Shown here piece after piece: positions 8,190 through 16,355 of a DNA stretch of 64,000 nucleotides (positions are counted from its first letter, which is position 1; each line of letters starts with the position of its first letter). This stretch comes from Faecalibacter bovis (GTDB lineage Bacteria > Bacteroidota > Bacteroidia > Flavobacteriales > Weeksellaceae). A program made the translations under genes and the position numbers. The notes below the pieces were generated by a model, which was given only the letters and a program-made list of their open reading frames with translations, was not told the origin of the DNA and ran no database searches. The stretch is from NCBI RefSeq assembly GCF_017948305.1, contig NZ_CP072842.1, forward strand, positions 164,001-228,000, read 5' to 3'.

Positions 8190-10254
8190 GTACATATCAA
8201 AAATAAACATAAATAATTTTCGAAACTTTAAGAGTAAAGAAATTGAATTTAACGACGGTGTAAATGTTATTATAGGACATAATAATGCAGGTAAGACTAA
8301 TTTAATAAAAGCATTATCTCTAGTGATTGACTCTAATAATTCTAAAAGATTAGAAGTTGATGATTTTCATAAGAATATAACATTATCAGAATTAAAATCT
8401 GCTCCTCCAAAAATTAGCATTTCTATTACTATAAAAAAAGGTAAAGAAGAGGAACCCGATGACTTAGTCATGATTTCAAATTGGTTAACTAAATTGGATA
8501 ATGATTATGAAGCTGTATTAACATATGAATTTTTTCTCCCAGAAAAAAAAGTTGAAGAGTACATTACTGAAATATCATCAATTGATGATGAGGATGATAA
8601 GGCTATGGTCAAAGCTTTGAAAATTTTAAACCATAATTTTATTAGATATTATGTGTATAAAATTTGGGGTGGTGACATTGTTAATCAAGCAACTGCAGAC
8701 AATGAATCATTAAAGAAAATTGATTTTCAATTTCTTAATGCTATTAGAGATGTTGAGAGAGACATGCTAACGGGTAGAAACACATTGCTTAGAGAAGTAT
8801 TTAATTTTTTTATGGATTATGATATCAAAATTGATAACACAAAAGATACTGTTACTAAATACCAAGACATAAAAGCTAAAAAAGTTGCTTTTTCTGAAAA
8901 GGCAGATATACTTGTTGAAGATTTGGCTAATAGAATTGAAGAAGGTAAAAATCAAATTTTATCTTATGCTAAAAAAACAGGAGCGTCTTTTAATAAAGCC
9001 AATCCTAACTTCGAAGGTTCTATATCTGAAAATGAAATGTATTCAGTATTAAAACTTATAGTTGAATATGAAAGTGGGATTAAAATTCCTGCAACACATA
9101 ATGGTTTAGGATACAATAATTTAATTTTCATGTCTTTACTTCTAGCAAAAATGCAAGTAAATGCAGATGTAAATTATTTAGATACAAATGCTAAGGTATT
9201 TACGACATTAGCAATCGAAGAACCAGAAGCTCATCTACATCCAGCAATGCAATATAAATTCCTAAAATTTTTAAATGAGAATAAGGAAGAAAAGAAAGTT
9301 AGGCAAATATTTGTAACGACTCATTCAACGCATATTACTTCAGCTGTTTCATTAGATGAGATTATCTGTTTACATAATGAAAATGGAGAAACAAATATTG
9401 GCTATCCAAGTAAGGTTTTTGAAGATGATAAGAGTAAAAAATATGTTCAAAGGTTTTTAGATGCAACCAAATCAGATATGCTTTTTGCTCAAAAGGTACT
9501 ATTTGTTGAAGGGATTGCAGAACAACTATTAATGTCAATATTTGCAAATTATATGGATGAATCTCTAGAAAACAATCATGTTGCTATAATTAACGTAGGT
9601 GGACGATATTTCTCACATTTTTTAACTCTTTTTGATAGTGAAAAAAATAATTCAATACCTAAAAAAATAGTTTGTTTAACCGATAGAGATCCCGAAAGTA
9701 AAGCAAAACCCGATGGTAGATTTAAAAAGTGTTATCCATACGAATTAAACATAGATAACGATAACTATGAATATCGAACAAATACTAACGCAGATTTGTA
9801 TCCAAATGGCAATCAATCTAATATCACGTTCTATACTCAACCTTCTGATTTAGGAAAAACATTTGAATATGACTTAATTTTTAATAATCCTGCATGTGAA
9901 TTACTAGTAACAGACTCTATAAGTAATAGAGAAGAAATATTACAACTAATGGATCTATATAAAACGAAAGGTAAAACTTTTCATGATTTATTGGCAATAT
10001 TGCCTGATGGCGTAAAAAATAAAGAAAATAGACGAATAAAAGATAGCATCACTGCTAATTCAGTTTTAACGGATGACCAAAAAAAGAGAGCAATTATAGC
10101 ATCAAGGTATTTGAATTCGATTGGAAAAGGGGAAAATGCTTTAGAAATTTGTTATGCACTTCAAGAAAATTTAAATAAGAAAGGTACTGAAGATTTTACG
10201 GATTTTGTTATCCCAGAATATATTAAAGACGCAATTGAAGAGTTATGCCAATAA
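8188..10254 (+). CDS. OLD-family ATP-dependent nuclease (GajA-like)
   Basis: An overcoming-lysogenization-defect (OLD) protein: an ABC-type ATPase fused to a TOPRIM nuclease. Seen in the 688 residues: Walker A GHNNAGKT (30-37), the Walker B/signature region IEEPEAHLHPAMQ near 341-353, FVTTHSTH shortly after, then TOPRIM signatures VLFVEGIAEQ near 438-447 (the conserved Glu) and CLTDRDPE near 497-504 (the DxD pair). The gene overlaps a UvrD-like helicase gene by 10 bp, the layout of Gabija (GajA + GajB) and class 2 OLD systems. It is about 100 residues longer than the reference GajA, so 'Gabija-like' is safer than 'Gabija'. In Gabija, GajA cleaves DNA when nucleotide levels fall. Confidence 0.85.
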   Translation: MYISKININNFRNFKSKEIEFNDGVNVIIGHNNAGKTNLIKALSLVIDSNNSKRLEVDDFHKNITLSELKSAPPKISISITIKKGKEEEPDDLVMISNWLTKLDNDYEAVLTYEFFLPEKKVEEYITEISSIDDEDDKAMVKALKILNHNFIRYYVYKIWGGDIVNQATADNESLKKIDFQFLNAIRDVERDMLTGRNTLLREVFNFFMDYDIKIDNTKDTVTKYQDIKAKKVAFSEKADILVEDLANRIEEGKNQILSYAKKTGASFNKANPNFEGSISENEMYSVLKLIVEYESGIKIPATHNGLGYNNLIFMSLLLAKMQVNADVNYLDTNAKVFTTLAIEEPEAHLHPAMQYKFLKFLNENKEEKKVRQIFVTTHSTHITSAVSLDEIICLHNENGETNIGYPSKVFEDDKSKKYVQRFLDATKSDMLFAQKVLFVEGIAEQLLMSIFANYMDESLENNHVAIINVGGRYFSHFLTLFDSEKNNSIPKKIVCLTDRDPESKAKPDGRFKKCYPYELNIDNDNYEYRTNTNADLYPNGNQSNITFYTQPSDLGKTFEYDLIFNNPACELLVTDSISNREEILQLMDLYKTKGKTFHDLLAILPDGVKNKENRRIKDSITANSVLTDDQKKRAIIASRYLNSIGKGENALEICYALQENLNKKGTEDFTDFVIPEYIKDAIEELCQ

Positions 10255-12011
10255 ATACAATTACATCTGATTATATTTTACCAGATATAGATAATCATTT
10301 TAAAGTTTCAGCAGGTCCAGGTGCTGGTAAAACACATTGGTTAGTTAATCATATAAAACATGTTTTGCATAATTCTGACAAACTTTTTAGAACAAAGAAA
10401 ATTGCTTGCATTACATATACAAATATCGCCGTAGAAACTATTCTTAAACGTCTTGGAACATCAGCTGAACGAGTTGAAGTATCAACAATTCATAGTTTTC
10501 TTTATAATAATGTTGTCAAACCATATGTTTCTTTCATTGCTGATGAATATCAACTCGATGTTTCTAAAATTGACGGGCACGATGATATCACCCCAAATTG
10601 GATGTATATTAATGAATGGATAACAAATCATCCAAATAGTAATTTATTAAAGCATCCTTATTCGGTTAATCAATTAACAAAACTTCCAAATTATAAATAT
10701 GCTCTTATTAATTGGTTAAACTCTCTAGTTTATAAAATCGATGTAAAGACAGAAGAAGTAAGTATAATTAGTGATAGATCTGATGCTTTTTATTTGGAAG
10801 GTACTTCAAGAAGGTATTTAAACAAAAAATGTTTAGATGCCTTAGAAATTGATTTTCTAGAATATAAAAAAAAATATTGGCAAAATGGAAAAATATCACA
10901 TGATGATATACTATTTTTTAGTTTTCAAATAATAATTAGATTTCCTTTTGTCTTAGATATATTAAGCAGCAGGTTTCCATATATTTTTGTTGATGAGTTC
11001 CAAGACAGTAATCCAATACAAGTAGAAATTATAAAAAAAATCGCATCAAAAAAAACAATTACTGGTGTAATTGGAGATGTAGCTCAATCAATCTATGAAT
11101 TTCAAGGAGCAGATTGCACACAATTCGAATTATTTACATTACCAAATATTGAAAATTATATTTTACAGGAAAACAGAAGAAGTAGTAATGAAATAATTGA
11201 TGTTTTAAATTTTATTAGAACAGATATATCACAAATTAAATTCAGAAATTTCACTAACGTAAAACCTTCAATTTTTATTGGAGATATGGACAAAGCATTA
11301 AGAATCGCTAAAGACGTTTGTGTTGGTGAAAAGGTATATACTCTATCTAGGAATAATATAACATCGAACGCCATGAAAGCAGAAATTAACGGTGCTGGCT
11401 TAGATTATACATTATTAGATAAACTTAAGGAGGAAGATTCAAATAGGCGAAGTAAGCTATTTTACTCTTGTATTAAAGCTATTGCTTATGCTAAAGAAAA
11501 GAAGTTCAAGGACGCTGTTAAGGAATTGGAAAAGTATTTTAATTATAAAACAGATAAGATTCGAGGAAAGAAGAAGGCTTTAAATTATATAACAATTTTT
11601 CTTGAAAAGTTTTCTGAATTTGAAAATGGTTCTTTATTAGAGTTTTCTGAATTCGTAAGAAACAATATTGATTCAGATTTGACAAAAGTAACTAAAGGTG
11701 CTGTTAAAGTATTTTATGAGAATCACACATTTACTCAACTTTACTTTTGTGTATCTATACCTGATGATTTAAGTTTACATAAAACAATTCATAAAGCAAA
11801 GGGAGATGAATTTGATAACGTATTGTTAGTTTTAAAGCAAGAAAATGATTTAGATTTTTTACTTAACAGAAATTTATCAAATAATGAAGAACATAGAATA
11901 AATTATGTTGGTTGTAGTAGGGCTAAGAATAGGTTATTTATATCCGTTCCATCATTATCAGATGAAAAGAAAGAAATATTGACACCTCTATTTGAGATAC
12001 ATAATATATAA
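10245..12011 (+). CDS. UvrD/PcrA-like superfamily 1 helicase (GajB-like)
   Basis: A 588-residue SF1A helicase. Motifs in order: Walker A SAGPGAGKT (22-30), motif Ia in TYTNIAVETI, a TIHSFLYN segment, Walker B VDEFQDSN near 249-256, motif III GDVAQSIYEFQGAD, motif IV QENRRS, motif V HKAKGDEFDNV near 515, and motif VI YVGCSRAKNRLF near 553. It overlaps the OLD nuclease gene by 10 bp, so the two are translated together. In Gabija the helicase partner senses DNA ends or single strands and supports the nuclease. No deletion in the helicase core is apparent. A strong terminator follows at 12019-12056. Confidence 0.87.
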   Translation: MPINTITSDYILPDIDNHFKVSAGPGAGKTHWLVNHIKHVLHNSDKLFRTKKIACITYTNIAVETILKRLGTSAERVEVSTIHSFLYNNVVKPYVSFIADEYQLDVSKIDGHDDITPNWMYINEWITNHPNSNLLKHPYSVNQLTKLPNYKYALINWLNSLVYKIDVKTEEVSIISDRSDAFYLEGTSRRYLNKKCLDALEIDFLEYKKKYWQNGKISHDDILFFSFQIIIRFPFVLDILSSRFPYIFVDEFQDSNPIQVEIIKKIASKKTITGVIGDVAQSIYEFQGADCTQFELFTLPNIENYILQENRRSSNEIIDVLNFIRTDISQIKFRNFTNVKPSIFIGDMDKALRIAKDVCVGEKVYTLSRNNITSNAMKAEINGAGLDYTLLDKLKEEDSNRRSKLFYSCIKAIAYAKEKKFKDAVKELEKYFNYKTDKIRGKKKALNYITIFLEKFSEFENGSLLEFSEFVRNNIDSDLTKVTKGAVKVFYENHTFTQLYFCVSIPDDLSLHKTIHKAKGDEFDNVLLVLKQENDLDFLLNRNLSNNEEHRINYVGCSRAKNRLFISVPSLSDEKKEILTPLFEIHNI

Positions 12012-12018
12012 AACTCAT

Positions 12019-12056
12019 TCCCCAACTCAATTTCAAATTCAGTTGGGGATTTTTTT
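12019..12056 (+). terminator. Terminator of the OLD/helicase operon
   Basis: TCCCCAACT and AGTTGGGGA form a 9-bp stem with a 13-nt loop, followed by seven T. It closes the defence island; unrelated repeat-rich DNA begins immediately after it. Confidence 0.88.
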
Positions 12057-12265
12057 AGCTGCCAACAAAAGCAAAAAAACTCAAAACTCATCACTCAAAA
12101 CCCACAACTCGAACCCAGCCGCCCCACCAAAGCTATGTTTACATAACATGGCATTATAGTCACCTGCGGGCTAACGGGGGACAAGCCCCACTATAATCAC
12201 ATTATGCAAAATAGCCCCTTCCATTACCTGTCCAAAACTAATCGAATCTCATATCGTTTTTTGCA

Positions 12266-12295
12266 CTTGTTGAGGTTTTAAATTATCGCAACAAG
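12266..12295. repeat. Hairpin with conserved loop, copy A
   Basis: CTTGTTG and CAACAAG pair around the loop AGGTTTTAAATTATCG. Copy B at 22996-23027 keeps the loop (AAGTTTTAAATTATCG) but uses a different stem, GATTGTTG/CTACAATC, still complementary except for one T-T mismatch. Confidence 0.7.
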
Positions 12296-12716
12296 CATTT
12301 TTGTACAAACGATTTACTCCGTTAGGTTCATTCCACTTTACTTCATTGCATTTCAGTATGAAAATAATGTACTTCCATTTCATTACGTTTCGTTTCATTC
12401 ACCAAACTCCACAAACCAGCCCTTGCATTCGTTGCTAAGAACTGTTTTTCACAAAGCAGAAAAACAAAAGCAACCAATGCTGATCAGGGCTTTCGTTCTA
12501 CACAAAAAATGCTTGATAAGCGATAAGATTTCCACATTTCCCCGCCACCCCATTAGTAGCTACAGGCTCAGAAAAGCAAAGTTTTATACAAGGTACATTT
12601 GTGATTGCGCTAAACAGCAAGTCGCATCACATCGTTCAGTACTCCATTGCAAGCAATTCGTAACCCCTCACTTTTGTGCTGCTTGATTGCTTATTAGCCC
12701 ACACAAATTGGTTCGG

Positions 12717-12750
12717 TGTAGTAAAACATCCTGAAGGATGTTCCACTACA
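12717..12750. repeat. Covarying hairpin, copy A
   Basis: TGTAGT, AACATCC, loop TGAA, GGATGTT, ACTACA: a two-part stem with two small unpaired dinucleotides. Copy B at 24250-24284 has TGTAGC paired with GCTACA, so one outer base pair changed on both sides. Confidence 0.7.
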
Positions 12751-12950
12751 TATCCTCACCACCTTTTAAAATAGAAGCATGCTTTTCTTCGCCTGCGCAT
12801 ATTTCCCCGATTGAAATTTTTAATGCTAACAAATCCCACATTGAAAAAAGACAATTCCACTTCCAAATTAAAACCTGGAATCAAGACAATTCGATTTTCC
12901 AAAAATCCAACAAAAAGAACCGCAAAAGTCTATCAGTTTCATTTTTAGTC

Positions 12951-13023
12951 AAGGTCAAGCCTTGCAGATTTACATCAAAATCTCCACCTATACAGGTTGT
13001 ATTTGGATGTAAAACCTTGCCTT
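12951..13023. repeat. Three-tier hairpin upstream of DUF6943-like gene, copy A
   Basis: A 73-nt segment with three nested stems: AAGGTCAAG with CTTGCCTT, TTTACATC with GATGTAAA, and CCT/AGG around ATAC. It is almost identical to 24485-24557, a much higher identity than in the sequence around it. Both copies lie about 140-180 bp before a DUF6943-like coding region, so a leader RNA is possible. Confidence 0.65.
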
Positions 13024-13077
13024 AAAAAATACTCCTGCTATATCGAAGAGCTTTCTTTTTTTTCCTTTTTTCTTTTA

Positions 13078-13112
13078 TTTGAGATTAAGAGGAGAAGCTT
13101 AATAAGCTTCGG
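13078..13112. repeat. GGAG-foot hairpin repeat (REP-like), copy 1
   Basis: The consensus TTTGAGATTAAGAGGAG is followed by the hairpin GAAGCTT-AAT-AAGCTTC and GG. Three more copies occur at 23041-23075, 25249-25285 and 26087-26121. Here the element sits where the first codons of the DUF6943-like gene should be, so it marks the break point of that gene. Confidence 0.75.
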
Positions 13113-13163
13113 AATACAACGTCTTTTGAAACGAATCTATTTGCTTTATCCAAAGGTTTAAAT

Positions 13164-13499
13164 GTGGGGAAACCACTTGAAAAACCTTGTCCGAATTGTT
13201 TTGTGATCCATTGTAAAAGCTGGAGACAATACGAAATGTATAAAGCGATTTTATATACTGCATGGAAAGCAAATGCTTTTGATGCTTATCTATTTGGATC
13301 CGTTATTCCATATATCCGAATCAGCGATTTTAAAAAAGTAGTATATGAAAAAGCACATAAAGTATATTGTAGTTACCGCCAATTTGAGAATGATTTTCAG
13401 CGTTATCTAGAATTGGAGAAATACGAAACTTCAATCGCTAAGCAATTGCAACTCATTCGAGAATTGAAACAGGTGTATATTATGCGAAACATCAAGTAA
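13164..13499 (+). pseudogene. DUF6943-like small protein gene, 5'-truncated copy
   Basis: The coding sequence matches the complete copy at 24661-25080 from NLFALSKGLN onward. The first roughly 22 codons have been replaced by a REP-like hairpin (13078-13112) and unrelated DNA. The surviving part is nearly identical in DNA to the other copy up to about 13400, then drifts by synonymous and a few amino-acid changes. A GTG at 13164 could still start a 111-residue product. A CPNC pair and many aromatic residues are visible; no function is known to me. The DUF6943 name is from memory and unverified. A terminator follows at 13503-13531. Confidence 0.6.
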
Positions 13500-13502
13500 C
13501 AG

Positions 13503-13531
13503 AAAAGGCCCTTCCAACGAAGAGCCTTTTT
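13503..13531 (+). terminator. Terminator after truncated DUF6943-like gene
   Basis: AAAAGGC and GCCTTTT form the stem, with CTTC/GAAG pairing inside the loop, followed by T-rich DNA. The same terminator follows the complete copy at 25086-25112. Confidence 0.75.
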
Positions 13532-13605
13532 CTATTTCTCCAAAATCAAAAATAGCCTCTAATTCGTCAGCGTTAAGAAAATCATTTTCATAAAAACACG
13601 GCATA

Positions 13606-13720
13606 ACGATTAGCAGACGAGTTTCAATCCATTGAGTGAATCGCAAAAATGTTTACCGACTGAAAGGAGTGATTTAAACATTTTAGTGAAACGAAATGAT
13701 GATTGACCGTCGAAAATCGT
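13606..13720. repeat. Nested-hairpin element HE1
   Basis: The outer stem is ACGATT (13606-13611) with AATCGT (13715-13720). Inside it, GTCAAT-like and ATTGAC arms lie near CAGACGA and CCGTCG. The inner stem is AAATGTTTA (13647-13655) with TAAACATTT (13675-13683), around the core CCGACTGAAAGGAGTGATT. Five related copies are in the window; see HE2-HE6. HE1 is followed directly by a CTTGAC...GTCAAG hairpin and a 100-nt repeat. No coding potential is seen. Confidence 0.75.
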
Positions 13721-13820
13721 AGCCTTGACTTTTTTATTTCGTTTTTGTGTCAAGACAAATCCGAAGGATTCATGAATACATTATTCATAAAATAATAAAT
13801 CCATGAATAAAAATGAACAT
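13721..13820. repeat. 100-nt repeat R, copy 1
   Basis: It begins with AGCCTTGAC, forms CTTGAC/GTCAAG across 13724-13754 with a T-rich GGTTCG-like loop, and ends in CATGAATA-rich DNA (TCATGAATACATTATTCAT and CCATGAATAAAAATG). Near-identical copies are at 14458-14552, 23535-23634 and 25341-25440, each right after an HE element or its trace. Confidence 0.8.
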
Positions 13821-13832
13821 ATAGAAATGAAT

Positions 13833-13858
13833 AAAGGTTCCTCCATTGAAGAACCTTT
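13833..13858 (-). terminator. Terminator of the 75-aa/46-aa membrane gene pair, copy A
   Basis: Read on the minus strand, AAAGGTTC and GAACCTTT pair around a 10-nt loop just after the 46-aa gene. It is identical in copy B at 25453-25478. Confidence 0.75.
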
Positions 13859-13862
13859 ACTT

Positions 13863-14003
13863 TTATTTATCAAATTTCTTTAAAATATACGAAACCACGA
13901 AACTCACAAATGCACCTACACCAGCTAAAACCGCAGTTTGTACTAAATCATTTATGCCTAAGTTCCCCGCAATACTAAATAGTGTACCCCAAAGTGTACC
14001 CAT
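13863..14003 (-). CDS. 46-aa small membrane protein, copy A
   Basis: A short gene starting at ATG 14003. The product has one clear hydrophobic segment, VQTAVLAGVGAFVSFVVSYI, followed by a basic tail LKKFDK. The second copy (25483-25623) has the same length and differs mainly by conservative changes and silent codon changes, which indicates a real, selected gene. It begins about 10 bp after the stop of the 75-aa gene and ends before a terminator, so the two form a small operon. A holin-like or other membrane role is possible; nothing in the sequence proves it. Confidence 0.75.
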   Translation of the reverse strand: MGTLWGTLFSIAGNLGINDLVQTAVLAGVGAFVSFVVSYILKKFDK

Positions 14004-14013
14004 TTTCAATTGA

Positions 14014-14241
14014 CTATCCTGAATCATGTGTATTGACACCATCTACAACGGTCAATTGGCTGACAGAACTTAGTATTCCACCTGCAACAGTTAAGTATCC
14101 GCCAAGATCATTTAACCAACTTGGTAAATCTACTGGAGAGGCTAAAAGCACTCCACCAATTGCAGCTAATACCAAACCAATATTTCGGAGCAATTGAAAC
14201 AACTTAGGCGTCGGGGATTGAATTCGATCAACTATTTTCAT
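14014..14241 (-). CDS. 75-aa small membrane protein, copy A
   Basis: The product starts MKIVDRIQSPTPKLFQLLRN, followed by two hydrophobic stretches: IGLVLAAIGGVLLASP and, after a loop with WLNDLGG, YLTVAGGILSSVSQLTVV. This is a hairpin-like two-helix membrane protein. The copy at 25634-25861 differs at about a dozen residues but keeps length and topology. A 46-aa membrane gene follows at once. Such pairs recur beside DUF5675 and the 251-aa protein family in Bacteroidota mobile DNA (from memory). The plus-strand reading of this DNA is a shadow frame. Confidence 0.75.
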   Translation of the reverse strand: MKIVDRIQSPTPKLFQLLRNIGLVLAAIGGVLLASPVDLPSWLNDLGGYLTVAGGILSSVSQLTVVDGVNTHDSG

Positions 14242-14286
14242 CCGATACTTTTTTTAAATTAAACATTACTAAAAAGCACCGGCCTT

Positions 14287-14399
14287 AAAACGATACCGTT
14301 AAGAAAATGAAAAGTGAGTAGGATTAGAATAAATTAGTGACTGAAAGGAATCATTTAATTTATTCCCGAAACACGATTCATTTTTAGGTAAATCGTTTT
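14287..14399. repeat. Nested-hairpin element HE2
   Basis: Three nested stems: AAAACGAT (14287-14294) with ATCGTTTT (14392-14399); AAAATG (14304-14309) with CATTTT (14379-14384); GAATAAATTA (14327-14336) with TAATTTATTC (14356-14365). The loop GTGACTGAAAGGAATCATT matches the core of HE1. Every stem differs in sequence from HE1 yet pairs perfectly. A CCTTGAT/ATCAAGG hairpin follows at 14404-14436. Confidence 0.78.
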
Positions 14400-14403
14400 A
14401 TAG

Positions 14404-14436
14404 CCTTGATTTTTTTGGTTCGTTTTTTCATCAAGG
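14404..14436. repeat. GGTTCG-loop hairpin with changed stem
   Basis: CCTTGAT and ATCAAGG pair around a T-rich loop containing GGTTCG. In repeat R the same position reads CTTGAC/GTCAAG, so one base pair has changed on both sides (T-A for C-G). Confidence 0.7.
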
Positions 14437-14457
14437 AAAAAAGAACATCTAAATCGT

Positions 14458-14552
14458 AGCCTTGACTTTTTTGTTTCGTTTTTGTGTCAAGACAAATCCG
14501 AAGGATTCATGAATACATTATTCATAAAATAATAAATCCATGAATAAAAATG
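14458..14552. repeat. 100-nt repeat R, copy 2
   Basis: It is almost identical to 13721-13820 and ends at TGAATAAAAATGAA, 55 bp before the start of the DnaD-like gene. It may mark the right boundary of copy A. Confidence 0.8.
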
Positions 14553-14606
14553 AAAATTAATCTTAATACATATTACTTTTTTACATCATACATTAATACA
14601 CACAAA

Positions 14607-15377
14607 ATGAACTACATCAAACATTTATCATTCTTCTTTCAAAAAGTACAAAGTGATCCAGATATATCACCAAGCCAAATCTCTATTTATTTAGCATTAT
14701 TCAATACATGGAACAGGCATCAATTCTCTAATCCAATAGTAGTCATTCGTGATGAAATCATGCGTTTAAGTAAGATCATGTCTAAAAGCACGTATCATCG
14801 CTCCATGAAGATTTTACATGATAATGGATATATCATTTACGAACCTTCGTACAATCCATTTTTAGGGAGTAAAGTGTATCTCATTGATTTTACAAAATCA
14901 GCACAATTCTCAAAACGTAGGAGTTCAAAAAATAATCAAGTCAATAACACAGATATAAAACAGAGCAGTACACAAAATGATACGGCTTTAGATACAGCGA
15001 ATGATAAAGGGAACGAGCCTTTTATAAAACATATAAACAATAAAACAATAAACAATAATAATTGTTTATCTAAACCTAACGATAAAAGTGATCAACAGTC
15101 TGAAATAAAATCAAGTGAAAAATCTAATATTCCAACATTGGATGAAGCAAAAGAATATTTTCAAGAAAAAGGAAAGCCAATGCTTGATGCTGAAAAATTC
15201 TTTTATTATTTCGAGTCGGTTGGCTGGCTAGTAGGGGGAAAGACCAAAATGAAAAATTGGAAAGCAGCTGCAAACAATTGGATGATTAATGCTTCACAAT
15301 ACACACATTATTCACGATTTACAGCACAAAAACCATTAGATACATCCATCAACAAACGATACGACGAACCTTTATAA
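14607..15377 (+). CDS. DnaD-like/replication-associated protein of a mobile element
   Basis: From ATG 14607 the product starts MNYIKHLSFFFQKV and has 256 residues. The first 110 form a winged-helix-like domain (SPSQISIYLALFNTWNRH, DEIMRLSKIMSKSTYHRSM, LHDNGYI) as in initiator/primosome proteins of Bacteroidota integrative elements. A polar linker rich in N, K and S (about 115-190) leads to a C-terminal DnaD-like segment (DEAKEYFQEKG...MKNWKAAANNWM). I reject the upstream ATG at 14550 because its 19 residues look non-coding. The ATPase gene begins 12 bp downstream, so the pair probably loads a helicase for element replication (inference). Confidence 0.75.
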   Translation: MNYIKHLSFFFQKVQSDPDISPSQISIYLALFNTWNRHQFSNPIVVIRDEIMRLSKIMSKSTYHRSMKILHDNGYIIYEPSYNPFLGSKVYLIDFTKSAQFSKRRSSKNNQVNNTDIKQSSTQNDTALDTANDKGNEPFIKHINNKTINNNNCLSKPNDKSDQQSEIKSSEKSNIPTLDEAKEYFQEKGKPMLDAEKFFYYFESVGWLVGGKTKMKNWKAAANNWMINASQYTHYSRFTAQKPLDTSINKRYDEPL

Positions 15378-15389
15378 CCAAATTGTAAT

Positions 15390-15998
15390 GTGATGATTAA
15401 TTATCAAAAGCTATTATTTCATTTAGAACAACAAGGAAGAAAATACATTCATCCAGGATATACTTTTCATAAAGAAGATTTTCCGTTTATTGTACGTTTA
15501 GCTGCTTATTTCTTGCATGATGAAGAGAAATGTCAAGAGCTACAAATGGATTTAAGTAAAGGGATTTTATTAACTGGTCCAATCGGAATGGGAAAAACAA
15601 CTTGGTTCCGGTTAATGCAAACCATTATGGCCAAAGAACAAAAGTTTTATTACACCACTTGCAGAGATGTTTCTTTTGAGTTTATCAGAGATGGTTATAA
15701 CACCATTAGCAAATACAGCAAAGGAATCCCTTTCGATTTTCCAATGAAAAACATTTGCTTTGATGATCTTGGTACAGAAAACAACATCAAATATTTCGGT
15801 AACGAATGCAATGTAATGGCTGAGGTCATCCTTAGCCGTTACGATTTATTTATTGATCTTAAAATTAAAACCCACATCACAACCAACCTATCAGCATCCG
15901 AGATCGAAAAATATTATACCGAACGTGTCCGATCTCGTCTCCGTCAAATGATGAATGTTATTTCTATTCCACCAGATAGGAAAGATAAAAGAGTATAG
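15390..15998 (+). CDS. DnaC/IstB-like AAA+ ATPase (helicase-loader type)
   Basis: A 202-residue AAA+ protein. Walker A GPIGMGKTT lies near 64-72, Walker B ICFDDLG near 126-132, the sensor region THITTNLSASEIEKYY near 169-184, and an arginine-finger-like RVRSRLRQM near 187-195. Length and motifs fit DnaC-type loaders and IstB-like ATPases. It follows the DnaD-like gene by 12 bp. No transposase is nearby, so a replication role for the mobile element is more likely than IS21 transposition. Confidence 0.8.
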   Translation: MMINYQKLLFHLEQQGRKYIHPGYTFHKEDFPFIVRLAAYFLHDEEKCQELQMDLSKGILLTGPIGMGKTTWFRLMQTIMAKEQKFYYTTCRDVSFEFIRDGYNTISKYSKGIPFDFPMKNICFDDLGTENNIKYFGNECNVMAEVILSRYDLFIDLKIKTHITTNLSASEIEKYYTERVRSRLRQMMNVISIPPDRKDKRV

Positions 15999-16086
15999 GA
16001 ACGATTTGTTATAATTAATCTATAAATAATTCTGATTAGCAAGAAGTTACTATATGTTAGTATTTAGAAAAAAACATACATATATC

Positions 16087-16178
16087 AAAAAAAAAGATGC
16101 TGTAATAACAGCACCTTTTAACCTACTTCTACATAGATTTATAAATCCTAACTAACTAATTTATTGCACCTATAAAAG
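16087..16178 (-). ncRNA. Candidate small RNA A
   Basis: On the minus strand a TATCTTTG box (16184-16191) matches the Bacteroidota -7 consensus. About 90 nt downstream, GGTGCTGT/ACAGCATC (16096-16115) followed by a run of A on the plus strand forms a good minus-strand terminator. No reading frame is seen between them. The RNA would contain TTAGTTAGTTAGG. It could instead be the leader of a lost gene. Confidence 0.35.
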
Positions 16179-16286
16179 TGCTACAAAGATAAGTATTAGG
16201 TTTGTTTTATATAACATTCATTACTAAAAATATAAATGATTTTAATCAGATATTTACAGTGTGTTGAGAAATTTTATTTTAGTTTA

Positions 16287-16316
16287 AAAAATACCGCTCT
16301 ACTGAGCGGTATTTTT
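16287..16316 (-). terminator. Terminator of the fibrinogen-like surface gene
   Basis: ATACCGCTC and GAGCGGTAT pair around TACT, with A/T runs on both sides. It lies 40 bp past the stop of the 525-aa gene. The same hairpin plus about 60 bp of flank recurs at 19714-19803. Confidence 0.75.
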
Positions 16317-16355
16317 ATGGTTTAATTTTACTATAGTTATATGAAAGTTATAGTC

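Larger units (their letters stand above)
12058..13023. repeat. Structured non-coding locus, copy A
   Basis: There is no credible gene in this roughly 1-kb stretch. It is less A+T-rich than its surroundings and full of hairpins: an arm pair ATTATAGT/ACTATAAT near 12154-12202 enclosing GGGG/CCCC; CTTGTTG/CAACAAG at 12266-12295; TGTAGT/ACTACA at 12717-12750; and a three-tier hairpin at 12951-13023. From about 12451 it aligns at roughly 75-80% by eye with copy B (23273-23345 joined to 24037-24557). Stems change in a paired way between copies, which points to selection on structure. A DUF6943-like gene follows in both copies. Confidence 0.7.

Noticed and set aside
12423-12686. An 87-codon plus-strand ORF in copy A
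   Set aside because: It crosses the structured repeat; copy B has insertions and frame changes here, and the residue pattern (many S, R, H, C) is that of non-coding DNA.
12738-13025. A 95-codon plus-strand ORF in copy A
   Set aside because: It overlaps the three-tier hairpin and is not kept in copy B.
15390-15998. IS21-type transposition helper IstB
   Set aside because: The ATPase is of this general type, but no istA transposase or IS ends are present; the DnaD-like neighbour favours a replication role.
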